Both the position numbers and the translations under genes were made by a program. A DNA stretch of 43,036 nt, taken from positions 1-43,036 of the forward strand of contig PLWX01000329.1 in NCBI GenBank assembly GCA_003151155.1, given 5' to 3'. Shown in pieces: positions 7,583 through 16,030 of the stretch (within the stretch, counting starts at the first letter, position 1; each line of letters starts with the position of its first letter). Below the pieces are notes generated by a model. It made no database searches, was not told the DNA's origin, and saw only the letters and a list, made by a program, of their open reading frames with translations. This DNA comes from Acidobacteriaceae bacterium. Lineage in GTDB: Bacteria > Acidobacteriota > Terriglobia > Terriglobales > Acidobacteriaceae.

Positions 7583-7933
7583 ATGCCGCATCCTGTGATG
7601 TATTTCGAGATTGGCTGCCGTGATGTGGCGGCTACCCGCGATTTTTACAAGAGCCTTTTTGACTGGGAGATGAACGAGGATAAGCCGAACTATGTCGGCT
7701 TGCCGAAGGGTGCCCCGCATGGGATAGGAGGGCACATTATGGCGCTTGGGCATGAGCCTCACCAATACACCCTGTTCTACGTCGAAGTAGAGGACATCGC
7801 GGCGTACTGCGAGAGGGCCACTGGGCTGGGCGGAAAGGTGACCGTCCCTCCGGTGGATATCGGTGAGGGCAAATTTGCCTGGATCCAGGACAATGGCGGC
7901 AATAGAGTGGGATTGTGGGAGCCTTCCAAGTAG
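7583..7933 (+). CDS. VOC-superfamily (glyoxalase/bleomycin resistance-like) protein
   Basis: A 116-residue single-module vicinal-oxygen-chelate protein, which would work as a dimer. The pattern HPVMYFEIGCRDVAATRDFYKSLFDW, then the beta strands around HQYTLFYVEVED and the closing FAWIQDNGGNRVGLWEP with a metal-ligand-type glutamate, is characteristic. Members include glyoxalases, epimerases, dioxygenases and antibiotic-binding proteins; nothing here settles which. The start is the ATG at 7583, preceded by GAGGAG (7571-7576). A 94-base gap separates it from rpe. Confidence 0.85.
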   Translation: MPHPVMYFEIGCRDVAATRDFYKSLFDWEMNEDKPNYVGLPKGAPHGIGGHIMALGHEPHQYTLFYVEVEDIAAYCERATGLGGKVTVPPVDIGEGKFAWIQDNGGNRVGLWEPSK

Positions 7934-8027
7934 CAGATTTTGCAGGAATTCAAGGACTTAGGACGGCAGTGAGGGCAAGCGGCGCGTGCTAGAATTTCCA
8001 CAGTCGTTTGCAACGAGAGAAGCCCTT

Positions 8028-8702
8028 TTGATCGAACTGGCGCCTTCCATTCTTTCGGCGGATTTCGCACGCCTGGCCGAGCAGGTCGGGGCGGCGGTGC
8101 AGGGCGGGGCGACCGTCGTGCACTTCGACGTGATGGACGGGCATTTCGTGCCGAATATCACCATCGGGCCGCCGGTACTGCAGTCGCTGCGCAAGGCGGT
8201 GAAGGTTCCGATCGATTGCCACCTGATGATCGAGAATCCCGACGCGTACATTCCGGCATTTGCGGAAGCGGGAGCGAACTGGATTTCGGTGCACCAGGAG
8301 ACCTGCGTTCACTTGAACCGGACGCTCCACCTGATCAAGAGCCATGGCTGTTTGGCAGGGGTGGTGATTAATCCGGCGACGCCGGTCGAGACCCTCAGTG
8401 AAGTGCTCGACGTTGTGGATTATGTCCTGGTGATGTCGGTGAATCCGGGCTTTGGTGGTCAGAAGTTCATTCCTTCGACCCTGGAGAAAGTTCGCACGCT
8501 GGTGGGGCTGCGAAACGCGAATGGAACGAACTTCCGGATCGAGATCGATGGCGGCATGACGCTGGATACGATTGGCGAGGCGGTCCGGGCAGGAGTCGAG
8601 ATCGTGGTAGCGGGCAATGCGGTATTTGGGAAGGGCGATCCGGCAAGCAATGTTCAAGGGTTGTTAAAAGCGGCCCAAAGTGCGACCCTCGTGCGGGTTT
8701 AG
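8028..8702 (+). CDS. rpe: Ribulose-phosphate 3-epimerase
   Basis: A 224-residue TIM-barrel enzyme interconverting ribulose-5-phosphate and xylulose-5-phosphate in the pentose phosphate pathway. It shows the conserved opening IELAPSILSADF, metal-binding HFDVMDGHFVPN (His and Asp), CHLMIENP (His), the phosphate loop MSVNPGFGGQKF and EIDGGM (Asp). Start choice: TTG at 8028, because the family begins MI-LAPSIL and GAGAGA (8015-8020) is seven bases upstream; an in-frame GTG at 7986 would add 14 residues unlike the family. bamD begins 45 bases downstream, with no terminator between. Confidence 0.96.
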   Translation: MIELAPSILSADFARLAEQVGAAVQGGATVVHFDVMDGHFVPNITIGPPVLQSLRKAVKVPIDCHLMIENPDAYIPAFAEAGANWISVHQETCVHLNRTLHLIKSHGCLAGVVINPATPVETLSEVLDVVDYVLVMSVNPGFGGQKFIPSTLEKVRTLVGLRNANGTNFRIEIDGGMTLDTIGEAVRAGVEIVVAGNAVFGKGDPASNVQGLLKAAQSATLVRV

Positions 8703-8747
8703 CGAACCGCACACTTACAAAGTTTCCTCAGGTTAAAGGTGGTAGGG

Positions 8748-10271
8748 ATGTTTCGTCGTGCACTCATAGCAGTTTCGATCGGGGCGGCATTACTGGCAGC
8801 CAGCGGTTGCACCAACAAGAAAGTCAGCAACCCGATCGCCAACGTGGATTCCAAGCAGCCGGACAAGGTGCTGTTCGACCGTGCCATGGACGCGATGAAG
8901 CACAGCAAGTTCGACGTCGCACGCGTGACCCTGCAGACGTTGATCAACACTTATCCGGATTCCGAGTACATTGCGCGCGCCAAACTGGCGATCGGCGACT
9001 CGTGGTATGCAGAAGGCGGAACCGCGGCAATGTCGCAGGCGGAGAACGAATACAAGGATTTCCAGACGTTCTTCCCCAACATGCCGGAAGCTTCCGAAGC
9101 ACAGATGAAGATCGCGAATATCCATTACAACGAGATGGAAAAGCCGGATCGCGATTACACGCACGCCAAGCGCGCGGAGGAAGAGTACCGGCAGATGATG
9201 TTGCAGTATCCCGACAGCAAGCTGTTGCCGCAAGCGAAGAAGCGGCTGATCGAAGTGCAAGAAGTACTGGCGGAGCGCGAGTACGGGATCGGGCGGTTTT
9301 ATTTCATGAAGCAGGACTACCCGGCGGCGATTGCGCGCTTGAAGTCGATGTCTGATGCTTACCCGCTCTACAGCGAGGCCGACGAAACGCTCTACATACT
9401 GGGCCAGTCGTACCAGGCGGAAGCGGACCTGATTCGGAAGATTCCATCGTCGAAGCTGCCGGAAACCAAGAAGGCCACGCTGATCAAGAAGTACGAGCAG
9501 GATGCCGCTTCGTCGTATTCGAAGATTGTGACTCGTTACCCGGCGATGCCCCGTGCGGACGCGGCCAAGAAGCGGCTGGCTGATTTGCACGTGCCGGTTC
9601 CTACACCGACACCGGAAGCGGTGGCGCAAAACAAAGCGGAGCAGCAGAGCCGTGGGAAACAGTCGAAGAAAGACTACGCGATGGGCTTCATGCACCACCG
9701 TCCGGATGTTTCCTCGGCGGCCAAGGTCGGTGAGCCGACGGTTGTCGATCCGCCGCAGACCAGCGCGGTGGAGTTGGTGAGAAATGCAAACGCTAGCCTC
9801 ACAGGACCATCGACGGTAACGAAAGGTGGATCCGGGAGCCTGGGGATTGAGACGACTGGGACGGGTCCGGCACCGGCGAACGACGCGGTACCGCGTTCGG
9901 ACAATGGGGCTAGCGGAGCTGAAACCGCGGCTCCGGTAGAAACCGGGACGCCGACCCCGACTTCTCCGACGACAAACGGAGGTACTTCCAGCACGACGGC
10001 AGCCACGACGAGCACCGCCCCAGCGGCAGCGCCGGCGCCAGTGAACGATGCGGCGACGGAGTCCTCAACGACTACAAACACTGTCCCGGCAGCAGCCCCG
10101 GCACGAGTGAATGACGCGGCTACAGATCCGGCGGCTTCGTCAAGCACAACGACGCAAGCTACGCCGGCGGCTCAGACCACTTCGAGCACGGATTCCTCGC
10201 AAGCTAGCTCAACGGATTCGACGAGCAAGAAGAAAAAGAAGAAGGGTCTGGCAAAGTTGAACCCGTTCTAG
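8748..10271 (+). CDS. bamD: Outer-membrane assembly lipoprotein BamD with long C-terminal extension
   Basis: A 507-residue BamD/YfiO-type lipoprotein. The signal peptide ends at the lipobox LAASGC (C21). Residues about 30-280 are tetratricopeptide-like repeats (FDVARVTLQTLINTYPDSEY, AEEEYRQMMLQYPDSKLLPQ, YPAAIARLKSMSDAYPLYSE). In the BAM complex it helps insert outer-membrane barrels. Typical BamD is about 245 residues. Here a Ser/Thr/Pro/Ala-rich tail of about 225 residues follows, containing near-repeats of PAAAPA-VNDAAT and ending in a lysine run, KKKKKKGLAKLNPF. The ATG at 8748 is chosen over GTG at 8739 because AAGGTGG precedes it by five bases. A strong terminator follows. Confidence 0.88.
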   Translation: MFRRALIAVSIGAALLAASGCTNKKVSNPIANVDSKQPDKVLFDRAMDAMKHSKFDVARVTLQTLINTYPDSEYIARAKLAIGDSWYAEGGTAAMSQAENEYKDFQTFFPNMPEASEAQMKIANIHYNEMEKPDRDYTHAKRAEEEYRQMMLQYPDSKLLPQAKKRLIEVQEVLAEREYGIGRFYFMKQDYPAAIARLKSMSDAYPLYSEADETLYILGQSYQAEADLIRKIPSSKLPETKKATLIKKYEQDAASSYSKIVTRYPAMPRADAAKKRLADLHVPVPTPTPEAVAQNKAEQQSRGKQSKKDYAMGFMHHRPDVSSAAKVGEPTVVDPPQTSAVELVRNANASLTGPSTVTKGGSGSLGIETTGTGPAPANDAVPRSDNGASGAETAAPVETGTPTPTSPTTNGGTSSTTAATTSTAPAAAPAPVNDAATESSTTTNTVPAAAPARVNDAATDPAASSSTTTQATPAAQTTSSTDSSQASSTDSTSKKKKKKGLAKLNPF

Positions 10272-10295
10272 GGTGAACACTTGAGTAACGGGCGG

Positions 10296-10321
10296 AACCG
10301 GCAGGTCAGCTGCCGGTTTTT
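10296..10321 (+). terminator. Rho-independent terminator after bamD
   Basis: Stem AACCGGCAG (10296-10304) with CTGCCGGTT (10310-10318), loop GTCAG, then a T run. It ends the rpe-bamD unit. Confidence 0.88.
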
Positions 10322-10378
10322 CATTTGCGCGAGTGGAGGTATATACACCATCGTGACTAGTGCAGCAGACATTCCGGA

Positions 10379-10407
10379 TTGACTATCCCACCCGGAAACA
10401 GTAATTT
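10379..10407 (+). promoter_or_regulatory. Candidate sigma-70 promoter of the receiver-domain gene
   Basis: TTGACT (10379-10384) and TAATTT (10402-10407) are separated by exactly 17 bases, close to the sigma-70 consensus. They lie downstream of the bamD terminator and about 40 bases ahead of the GTG start at 10448. Transcription would start near 10414. Confidence 0.55.
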
Positions 10408-10447
10408 GAGCCAAGTTCTCCTGCCTGTCTGTGCGAAGGATTTATCC

Positions 10448-12733
10448 GTGGCGCTGAAGATTCTGCTGGCTGACGACAGTATGGCTGCCCAAAACATGGG
10501 CAAGAAAATATTGACGGACGCCGGCTATGAAGTTGTCGCGGTAAGCAATGGCGCGGCTGCCATCAAGAAGTTGGCCGAGACCAGTCCGAACCTTTGCATC
10601 CTGGACATTTACATGCCGGGATACACAGGGCTGGAAGTTTGCGAAAAGATCAAAGGGGCGGCAGCCACCTCCCGCATCCCGGTTCTCCTGACCGTCGGAA
10701 AGCATGAACCCTACAAACCAGAAGAGGGTGCGAGGGTGCGTGCGGATGGCGTAATCGTAAAGCCATTCGAGGCGAGCGAACTTTTGCGAGCTGTCCATCG
10801 TTTTTCACAGCGGCTTGCGGCGGGACAAAATCGCGCACACGTTCCGATTCAGCCGGCACCACCTCCATCCTCGACACCCGCGACCTATGAACGCACGGTA
10901 AAGCTCACGCGGGAGCAGATCCAGGAGTACATGGAGCCGGGGATGACGAACTGGAAGGGCGGCACCGCTGGAGCGGTCGCGACCACTCAGACAGCTTCGA
11001 CCGCGGACAGCATGCCAACTTTTGCCGTCGCCACCGTGGCGGATACGGCCGCTCCAGCAGAGATCGTGGAGCGTGATGAAACGGCTGCGATGGTCGATCT
11101 TGATCCGGCGGGCGTTGCCGTCTCCGAGCTACCTGAAGTTTCGCGATTGGAGAGACCGCAAGCGGCCATCGAGGAAGCGGCTTTGCCCAATGCTTCCGCC
11201 GTATTGCCAGGTTTCACAGACTACGTTCTTGCCAATAGCCACAACGGAAATGGATTGCATGCGGGTGCGCCGGTTGAAACGCTGCCCATCGAAACGCCGT
11301 TCGGAGTGCACGCGGAAGAGCATATCGAAAGCGTCGAGCACGTTGAGATTCCGCTAGAGTCGACTGTACCTGCAGTAGTGGATGCGACCGCTTCGCAGGA
11401 TAGTCCCGCTTTCAGCAAGTGGTCGACGCCCGAGTCCATCGGCTATGACATTCCTACGATTGATCCGGCGCTGGAAGTAGCGCCAGCGGTCGCGATCGAA
11501 GGGACACCGGATCCGCAATTTGAAGTGCCACAAGACCTGCCAGTTGCGAATGCGACCGAAACGGGACTGGAGCCGACCTCGCGCAGCACTGAGTCGGAGG
11601 GTGTGACGACTACCACCGATCCGAATCTTGCGCCGATGGAAGGATTGATCGATGCCGTGCAGCCGCTCGAAGGCGGCCGCTTGGAAATCGCGAACGAAGA
11701 ACCTGCGGCACCCATAGTAGAAATGCCGCCTATTCCGGAAGTCAACGACGTTGAGCCAACGCCGGTTGTAGAGGCTGCGGCACCCGCTCCGGAAACCGTG
11801 GTGGAGTCCAAGCCTGCATCGTTCTGGAAGAAATTAAAGAAGAGCAAGGAAATGCGTCCGGTACCGCCGGCTCGAATTGCGGAACCGCCTGCGCCCGCGG
11901 AAGAGGCGCCAACGTCCGAAGTGCAAGCGTCCAGACCCGTAGAAGAGGCGCCAAATGCTGCGGTGGTCGATGAGCCAAAGCCCGCGCTGGTGGATGAGCC
12001 GGAAGTTGCGCCCGTTGCTAAGGGAGATGTTACCCAGGAGATTGCAGCTGTTCTTAATCTGCTCGGTCAAACGACCACCGCGGTCATCCCCGAAACAACT
12101 ACGAAAGAGTTCGGGGAAGTAGATGATGCGCCGACGGAAGAAAACCTGGCTTCCGCGCTTGCCGCGGCGAGCCGAGTGTGGATGGCGGAAGAAGTAGCGT
12201 TGTCAGATGTAGAGGCCATGATGTCGCTGGAGCAGGAAATGCGTGTTGCCTACGCACCCAAGCAAGTCGATTCGAGAATCTCCGGCGGAAATGAGTTGGC
12301 GTCGGCGGGGATGCAGGGATCGGGATACGGGTCGGATGTGGCAACGGCACTTGCGGAGGAACCGGTGCGGGATGACAAGATCACGTCCCAGTCGGCGGGG
12401 CCAGAGATGGGTGGTTTGCCACCCGGATCTGGGGCATCGCCTACTCAGGACCTAGCTGCGGCAATGGCTGCAGCCTTTGGAGGAGCGCTTCCGCAGGAAG
12501 ATCTCGCTCGCGCCGAGGAAACGCAGTCGATTTCGGAAGAAGTACGCCGCTTCGCGTTGGGCGATGCTTACATACCGAAACCAGGATTTGGCGGGGCTGC
12601 CATCGATGATCCGGCAGAGAAAGCCATCAGCGCAGAGAAGTTGTCGGCAGCAATCGAGCGTGCACTCGATCGCCTAAAGCCGCGGATTGTTGCGGAGATC
12701 CTGAAAGAACTCCAAGGCGGCGCAGACGAGTAA
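10448..12733 (+). CDS. Receiver-domain protein with a very long disordered linker and C-terminal helix
   Basis: A 761-residue protein. Residues 1-125 are a CheY-like receiver: acidic pocket D9-D10, phosphoacceptor D53 (LCILDIYMPGYTG), the conserved Thr in PVLLTVGK and Lys in VIVKPFEASEL. No DNA-binding or enzymatic output domain follows. Instead there are about 560 residues rich in Pro, Glu, Ala, Thr and Val, with repeated VDEP/VEEAP-type segments, then an amphipathic C-terminal segment (LSAAIERALDRLKPRIVAEI). That helix resembles the oligomerisation helices at the ends of scaffold proteins such as PopZ, but this is a weak analogy. The GTG at 10448 has AAGGA seven bases upstream. No histidine kinase is nearby; a scaffold or hub role is inferred. 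Confidence 0.75.
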   Translation: MALKILLADDSMAAQNMGKKILTDAGYEVVAVSNGAAAIKKLAETSPNLCILDIYMPGYTGLEVCEKIKGAAATSRIPVLLTVGKHEPYKPEEGARVRADGVIVKPFEASELLRAVHRFSQRLAAGQNRAHVPIQPAPPPSSTPATYERTVKLTREQIQEYMEPGMTNWKGGTAGAVATTQTASTADSMPTFAVATVADTAAPAEIVERDETAAMVDLDPAGVAVSELPEVSRLERPQAAIEEAALPNASAVLPGFTDYVLANSHNGNGLHAGAPVETLPIETPFGVHAEEHIESVEHVEIPLESTVPAVVDATASQDSPAFSKWSTPESIGYDIPTIDPALEVAPAVAIEGTPDPQFEVPQDLPVANATETGLEPTSRSTESEGVTTTTDPNLAPMEGLIDAVQPLEGGRLEIANEEPAAPIVEMPPIPEVNDVEPTPVVEAAAPAPETVVESKPASFWKKLKKSKEMRPVPPARIAEPPAPAEEAPTSEVQASRPVEEAPNAAVVDEPKPALVDEPEVAPVAKGDVTQEIAAVLNLLGQTTTAVIPETTTKEFGEVDDAPTEENLASALAAASRVWMAEEVALSDVEAMMSLEQEMRVAYAPKQVDSRISGGNELASAGMQGSGYGSDVATALAEEPVRDDKITSQSAGPEMGGLPPGSGASPTQDLAAAMAAAFGGALPQEDLARAEETQSISEEVRRFALGDAYIPKPGFGGAAIDDPAEKAISAEKLSAAIERALDRLKPRIVAEILKELQGGADE

Positions 12734-12754
12734 TTCGTGTTCCAGGCATTCAGT

Positions 12755-12781
12755 AAAGCCCTCCGAAAGCGGAGGGCTTTT
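12755..12781. terminator. Bidirectional terminator between convergent genes
   Basis: AAAGCCCTCCG (12755-12765) and CGGAGGGCTTTT (12770-12781), loop AAAG. A runs on one side and T runs on the other allow it to stop the receiver-domain gene on the plus strand and the universal stress gene (stop 12797) on the minus strand. Confidence 0.85.
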
Positions 12782-12796
12782 GCTTTGCTGCGCCGG

Positions 12797-13720
12797 TTAA
12801 TCGCGTGCCGTGAAGACCGCGCAATGTGCCCGGCAAACGACCTCATATGCGATCGTGGTGCGCAAGTGGCTGGCGGCTTGAACGTGATCGGTACGATGCA
12901 GACCCATCGCGATGACATCCACTTGTAAGTTATTTGCGAGCTTCAGAATTTCATCCACAGTTTCTCCACACTTTGCGACGCATTCCACTTCAGCATGAGG
13001 ATACTCACGGAGGAGTGTGTGCAAATGGGCGACCGCGTTTTCCTCGGCGACGCGTCGGCGTTCCATAAGGTCATCGGCCCGATCCCAATGCCCATGAGGG
13101 GGGATAGGGAGCAAGGGAATCACGTGCAGCATCACCAGTTTCACTTGGCGCTCTCGCGCGAAGGTCGCGGCGTAAGGAAGCGCAGACAGTGAAGCAGGTT
13201 TGAAATTAGTGGCGAAGAGAACTGGTCGCGCCTGACGGACGGTGCCGAGGCCACCTTGCGGGTCGAATGCGGGTCCTACGGTGACGACCGGGCACTCGGC
13301 GCAGCGGAAGATTTCCTCGGCGACGGAACCAAGGACGAGGCGGCCGATACCTCTTCGGCCATGCGTTCCAATGACGACCATATCGACTTCGTCCTCGTCG
13401 ATGAGGGCTTCGATCTGTGGCCAAACGTCACCACGCCGGACCACGGCATCGTGCTTAATGCCGCCCAATGCTCCATTGGCACAAAGCCTCTTTTCAAGGG
13501 CACCGAGATCGCGCATGGCGGCTTCGTTAGCGAGGCCGAACGCCTCGGGGCCTGCGAGCACGAATCCCATGGAATTTACAACATGCGCGAGGTGCAGGGT
13601 TGCGCCGTAGTGCCGAGCCACGGCCACGGCGTGCCGCAAAGCATTTTCGGATTCGTGTGAAAGGTCGGCGGCAAAGAGGATGGATTTGGGGTGGATATGA
13701 AGAGCCGGCTTGAGAGGCAT
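12797..13720 (-). CDS. Tandem-domain universal stress protein
   Basis: A 307-residue protein with two UspA domains. Domain 1 (about 10-150) opens ILFAADLSHESENALRHAV and ends with the ATP-binding signature GTHGRRGIGRLVLGS, which fits G-x2-G-x9-G/S. Domain 2 (about 165-305) opens VLFATNFKPASLSALPYA and ends MGLHRTDHVQAASHLRTT, where the nucleotide-binding glycines are mostly lost, so only the first domain is likely to bind ATP. Such proteins support survival under stress or stasis; the exact role is unknown. It is monocistronic, convergent with the receiver-domain gene and sharing its terminator. Confidence 0.9.
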   Translation of the reverse strand: MPLKPALHIHPKSILFAADLSHESENALRHAVAVARHYGATLHLAHVVNSMGFVLAGPEAFGLANEAAMRDLGALEKRLCANGALGGIKHDAVVRRGDVWPQIEALIDEDEVDMVVIGTHGRRGIGRLVLGSVAEEIFRCAECPVVTVGPAFDPQGGLGTVRQARPVLFATNFKPASLSALPYAATFARERQVKLVMLHVIPLLPIPPHGHWDRADDLMERRRVAEENAVAHLHTLLREYPHAEVECVAKCGETVDEILKLANNLQVDVIAMGLHRTDHVQAASHLRTTIAYEVVCRAHCAVFTARD

Positions 13721-13833
13721 ACAAACCTCGATTCCGGTGCCCGGATCGTGCTGGGGACGCCACTCTTGTCACGAGAATGGTCTCAAATCTTCCGCAAAAA
13801 TGCTGTGACGCAGGACACAACAGAAGAGCGCAG

Positions 13834-14457
13834 CTATCCGACTTCCCGCAGTGAACCTATCCCCGGGCCTACGAGTTGATTGAACAGAATTTGTACGCGC
13901 TCGGGAGTTTCCTTTGCGCCATCCTGTAACCAGCATTCGATGACGGTAATCAAGGTGGCGGAGACGAATCGTGCCACTATGCCCAGGTTCAAACCGAAGC
14001 GAATCTCGGGCGAATCGCGGACTTTGGTCTTCGCCTGGAGCAGACTACGCACGCGGGCTTCATAACAATCGCGCAGAACGCGTGGGGCGCTACCGGCATC
14101 GGCTCCTGTCAGCGCCTTGTAGATCTGCGGAGCGGTGCGAATATGTTCGAGAAGGGCGGAAACGTCCACGAAACAGGGATCACTGGGAGAGATAAGGAGT
14201 AAGGGCGCGACAATGCGATCGAATTGCGACCGTAACAAAGCGTCCTTAGTGGGATAGTGAGCGTAAAACGTTGCGCGGCCGACGCCAGCTTTCTTCGTCA
14301 CATCGTTAACGCGGATGTTTCCATAGGCGCGACGATGCAGGAGTTCCACGAAGGCAGCATCGATCCGTATCCGTGTGCGGACGATGCGTTCGTCTTTCCG
14401 CGCGTCGGTTGAACGGCGATGCGAGACACTTGCAGATTTTTGTTTAGTAACTGCCAT
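13834..14457 (-). CDS. TetR/AcrR-family transcriptional regulator
   Basis: A 207-residue regulator with the TetR N-terminal helix-turn-helix: IRIDAAFVELLHRRAYGNI then VNDVTKKAGVGRATFYAHY, the second being the classic recognition segment, followed by PTKDALLRSQFD. The C-terminal helical domain would bind an unknown ligand. Both ATG 14457 and ATG 14469 are possible starts, neither with a strong Shine-Dalgarno. It is divergent from the membrane-protein gene at 14511, and an inverted repeat (14478-14492) sits between them, so it probably represses itself and that neighbour. Confidence 0.9.
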   Translation of the reverse strand: MAVTKQKSASVSHRRSTDARKDERIVRTRIRIDAAFVELLHRRAYGNIRVNDVTKKAGVGRATFYAHYPTKDALLRSQFDRIVAPLLLISPSDPCFVDVSALLEHIRTAPQIYKALTGADAGSAPRVLRDCYEARVRSLLQAKTKVRDSPEIRFGLNLGIVARFVSATLITVIECWLQDGAKETPERVQILFNQLVGPGIGSLREVG

Positions 14458-14477
14458 TGCGACGCCCATTTCTGTTG

Positions 14478-14492
14478 CCGCGCGATACGCGG
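14478..14492. promoter_or_regulatory. Candidate TetR operator
   Basis: CCGCG-N5-CGCGG is a perfect 5 bp inverted repeat in the short region between the divergent TetR gene and the membrane-protein gene. The size and position fit a TetR-family operator, although a 5 bp GC-only half-site can arise by chance in GC-rich DNA. Confidence 0.4.
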
Positions 14493-14510
14493 GTTTATAG
14501 CATCGCGGGC

Positions 14511-15209
14511 ATGACAGCGACAACCAATGATCCGATACGAAGAATTCTAGCCGGCGCCCTGCTGGCGTTCCCTTGCCTGTTCCTTCTCGTTTTCCTGATG
14601 CATTTCCAGCATCCGGCGGACCTGCTGCATTTTCGAAGTCACTACGTAGCGCCCACTCCCGATCACTATGAGCGGCAGGTCGCCATGCTGATTGCGGCGC
14701 ACAACCGCTGGCCGATGATCCACGATCCGCACATGATCGGATATCTCGCGCTGCCGGTCATTCCGCTGTGCGCATTCGCCCTGTACCTGCTGGGGAGACG
14801 CAAGCGTCCACTGGCGAGCGCGATCGCGATGATGATTACGATCACGGGCACGATCTACATGGGCGGAGTGTTTGGGATGTGGACGGCGTTCTTTCGCGGC
14901 ATCGGCCTGGTGGATCCTTCACAACAGGCGGGAGCCACGGCTACCTTCATTGCGTTGACTACGCCTCAAGGCGCGTTCCTGCTGACGACCATGCTGGCGA
15001 AGTTGACGATGCTCGGCCTGGCGGCGCAGGCACTCACCCTGATTCATGTGCCGCAGGTTCGTACGTGGTCGATTGTGTGCATTGTCACTGGAAGCTTGAT
15101 GTTCCTTGTATTTTGGGACCTGGATAACTGGATGATGATCGCAACGTTACTGATACTCGCGGGATTTGTAGCGATGCGGAGGGTGCTGTTGCAAGGTGGG
15201 ACTGCCTAA
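14511..15209 (+). CDS. Six-helix integral membrane protein, probable target of the TetR neighbour
   Basis: A 232-residue protein with about six membrane spans: ILAGALLAFPCLFLLVFLMHF, MIGYLALPVIPLCAFALYLL, a glycine-containing span around ITITGTIYMGGVFGMW, one around FLLTTMLAKLTMLGLAAQAL, and two at the C-terminus (VCIVTGSLMFLVFW and ATLLILAGFVAM). No catalytic motif or known transporter signature is recognised. The ATG at 14511 is chosen because an in-frame ATG at 14457 would overlap the divergent regulator and its operator. Regulation by the adjacent TetR protein is inferred from the divergent layout. The 197 bases downstream hold no visible gene or strong terminator. Confidence 0.75.
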   Translation: MTATTNDPIRRILAGALLAFPCLFLLVFLMHFQHPADLLHFRSHYVAPTPDHYERQVAMLIAAHNRWPMIHDPHMIGYLALPVIPLCAFALYLLGRRKRPLASAIAMMITITGTIYMGGVFGMWTAFFRGIGLVDPSQQAGATATFIALTTPQGAFLLTTMLAKLTMLGLAAQALTLIHVPQVRTWSIVCIVTGSLMFLVFWDLDNWMMIATLLILAGFVAMRRVLLQGGTA

Positions 15210-15406
15210 AGGTCCTTCTTGGTAGTCGGTCAATTTTGATCAGACGCGAGTTCCTCAAAATGGAATGCTGCCTGCCTGACGCTTTGTCTCTGCATAACCC
15301 ACTCATCGCCTCGTCTTGGGAATCGTCTGATTTTCCCAGGGAGTGAGCGCTATTGATCAGCACTTCCTGCCAGCATCAACTACGCTCGCCATAGGACGAG
15401 GCAACT

Positions 15407-15868
15407 ATGACGACCAGCGGAGACCTGCAACCGATGAAACCACTCACGCTCGACAGCGCTCTGCGGTATGCGGTGGTGCACAGTTGGGATGAACTTATGC
15501 CTCAGACCGCTTCGGGATCGATCCAAATCGAATACCAGAATGCAGTCGATAGCGAGCTCCAATATCTCAAGGTGTGGAAGTCCACGGAACTCGGCCATTG
15601 GGACTTGGTGGCTGAATTTTGGGAGAAATCGCTGTGGGGAAACGCGGCCGGCCTGCGGATGGGCAAAGATTATCTCCTGGCGGCGGGCACGGTTCGCGTC
15701 CTGGAGTTCGTGCTTGAACACCAAGCCAATTTCTCATCACTCGCGGGAATGACTGGAGTTCTGCAGATATTCACTCCTACGCGAGAGGAGCGGGAGGAAG
15801 CGACGGCCTGGATGGCGGTAGCACTCGCGCCTGGTGGCGTCACTCCCGTTACGCCGTTGGCAGCCTGA
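15407..15868 (+). CDS. Hypothetical protein
   Basis: A 153-residue soluble protein, not recognised. It is mostly helical in appearance, with aromatic-rich segments (ELQYLKVWKSTELGHWDLVAEFWEK). A later part, LLAAGTVRVLEFVLEHQANFSSLAG, may be a helix pair. There is no signal peptide or cysteine motif. The start ATG at 15407 is preceded by a GAGG-containing stretch (about 15396-15400). It lies between the TetR-controlled membrane protein and a Crp-type regulator, and the relation to either is unclear. The codon pattern and ribosome site support a real gene. Confidence 0.6.
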   Translation: MTTSGDLQPMKPLTLDSALRYAVVHSWDELMPQTASGSIQIEYQNAVDSELQYLKVWKSTELGHWDLVAEFWEKSLWGNAAGLRMGKDYLLAAGTVRVLEFVLEHQANFSSLAGMTGVLQIFTPTREEREEATAWMAVALAPGGVTPVTPLAA

Positions 15869-16030
15869 GAATCAGGGGCTCCTTAGTGTTAATAAATCAT
15901 TATCCTGCGGAGCGCGGCAGTTTACGCATTCGGCTTGCTTTAGCAAGCGCCAAGTTACGACATTAGGACTATACTCCAACTACAATCTCTAGGGCGTACC
16001 ACGACAATTACTCCGGGGTTGGAGGTTGCT

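Noticed and set aside
8790..9698. A 302-codon open frame antisense to bamD
   Set aside because: Arg/His/Leu-rich composition typical of a GC-rich shadow; no ribosome site or motif.
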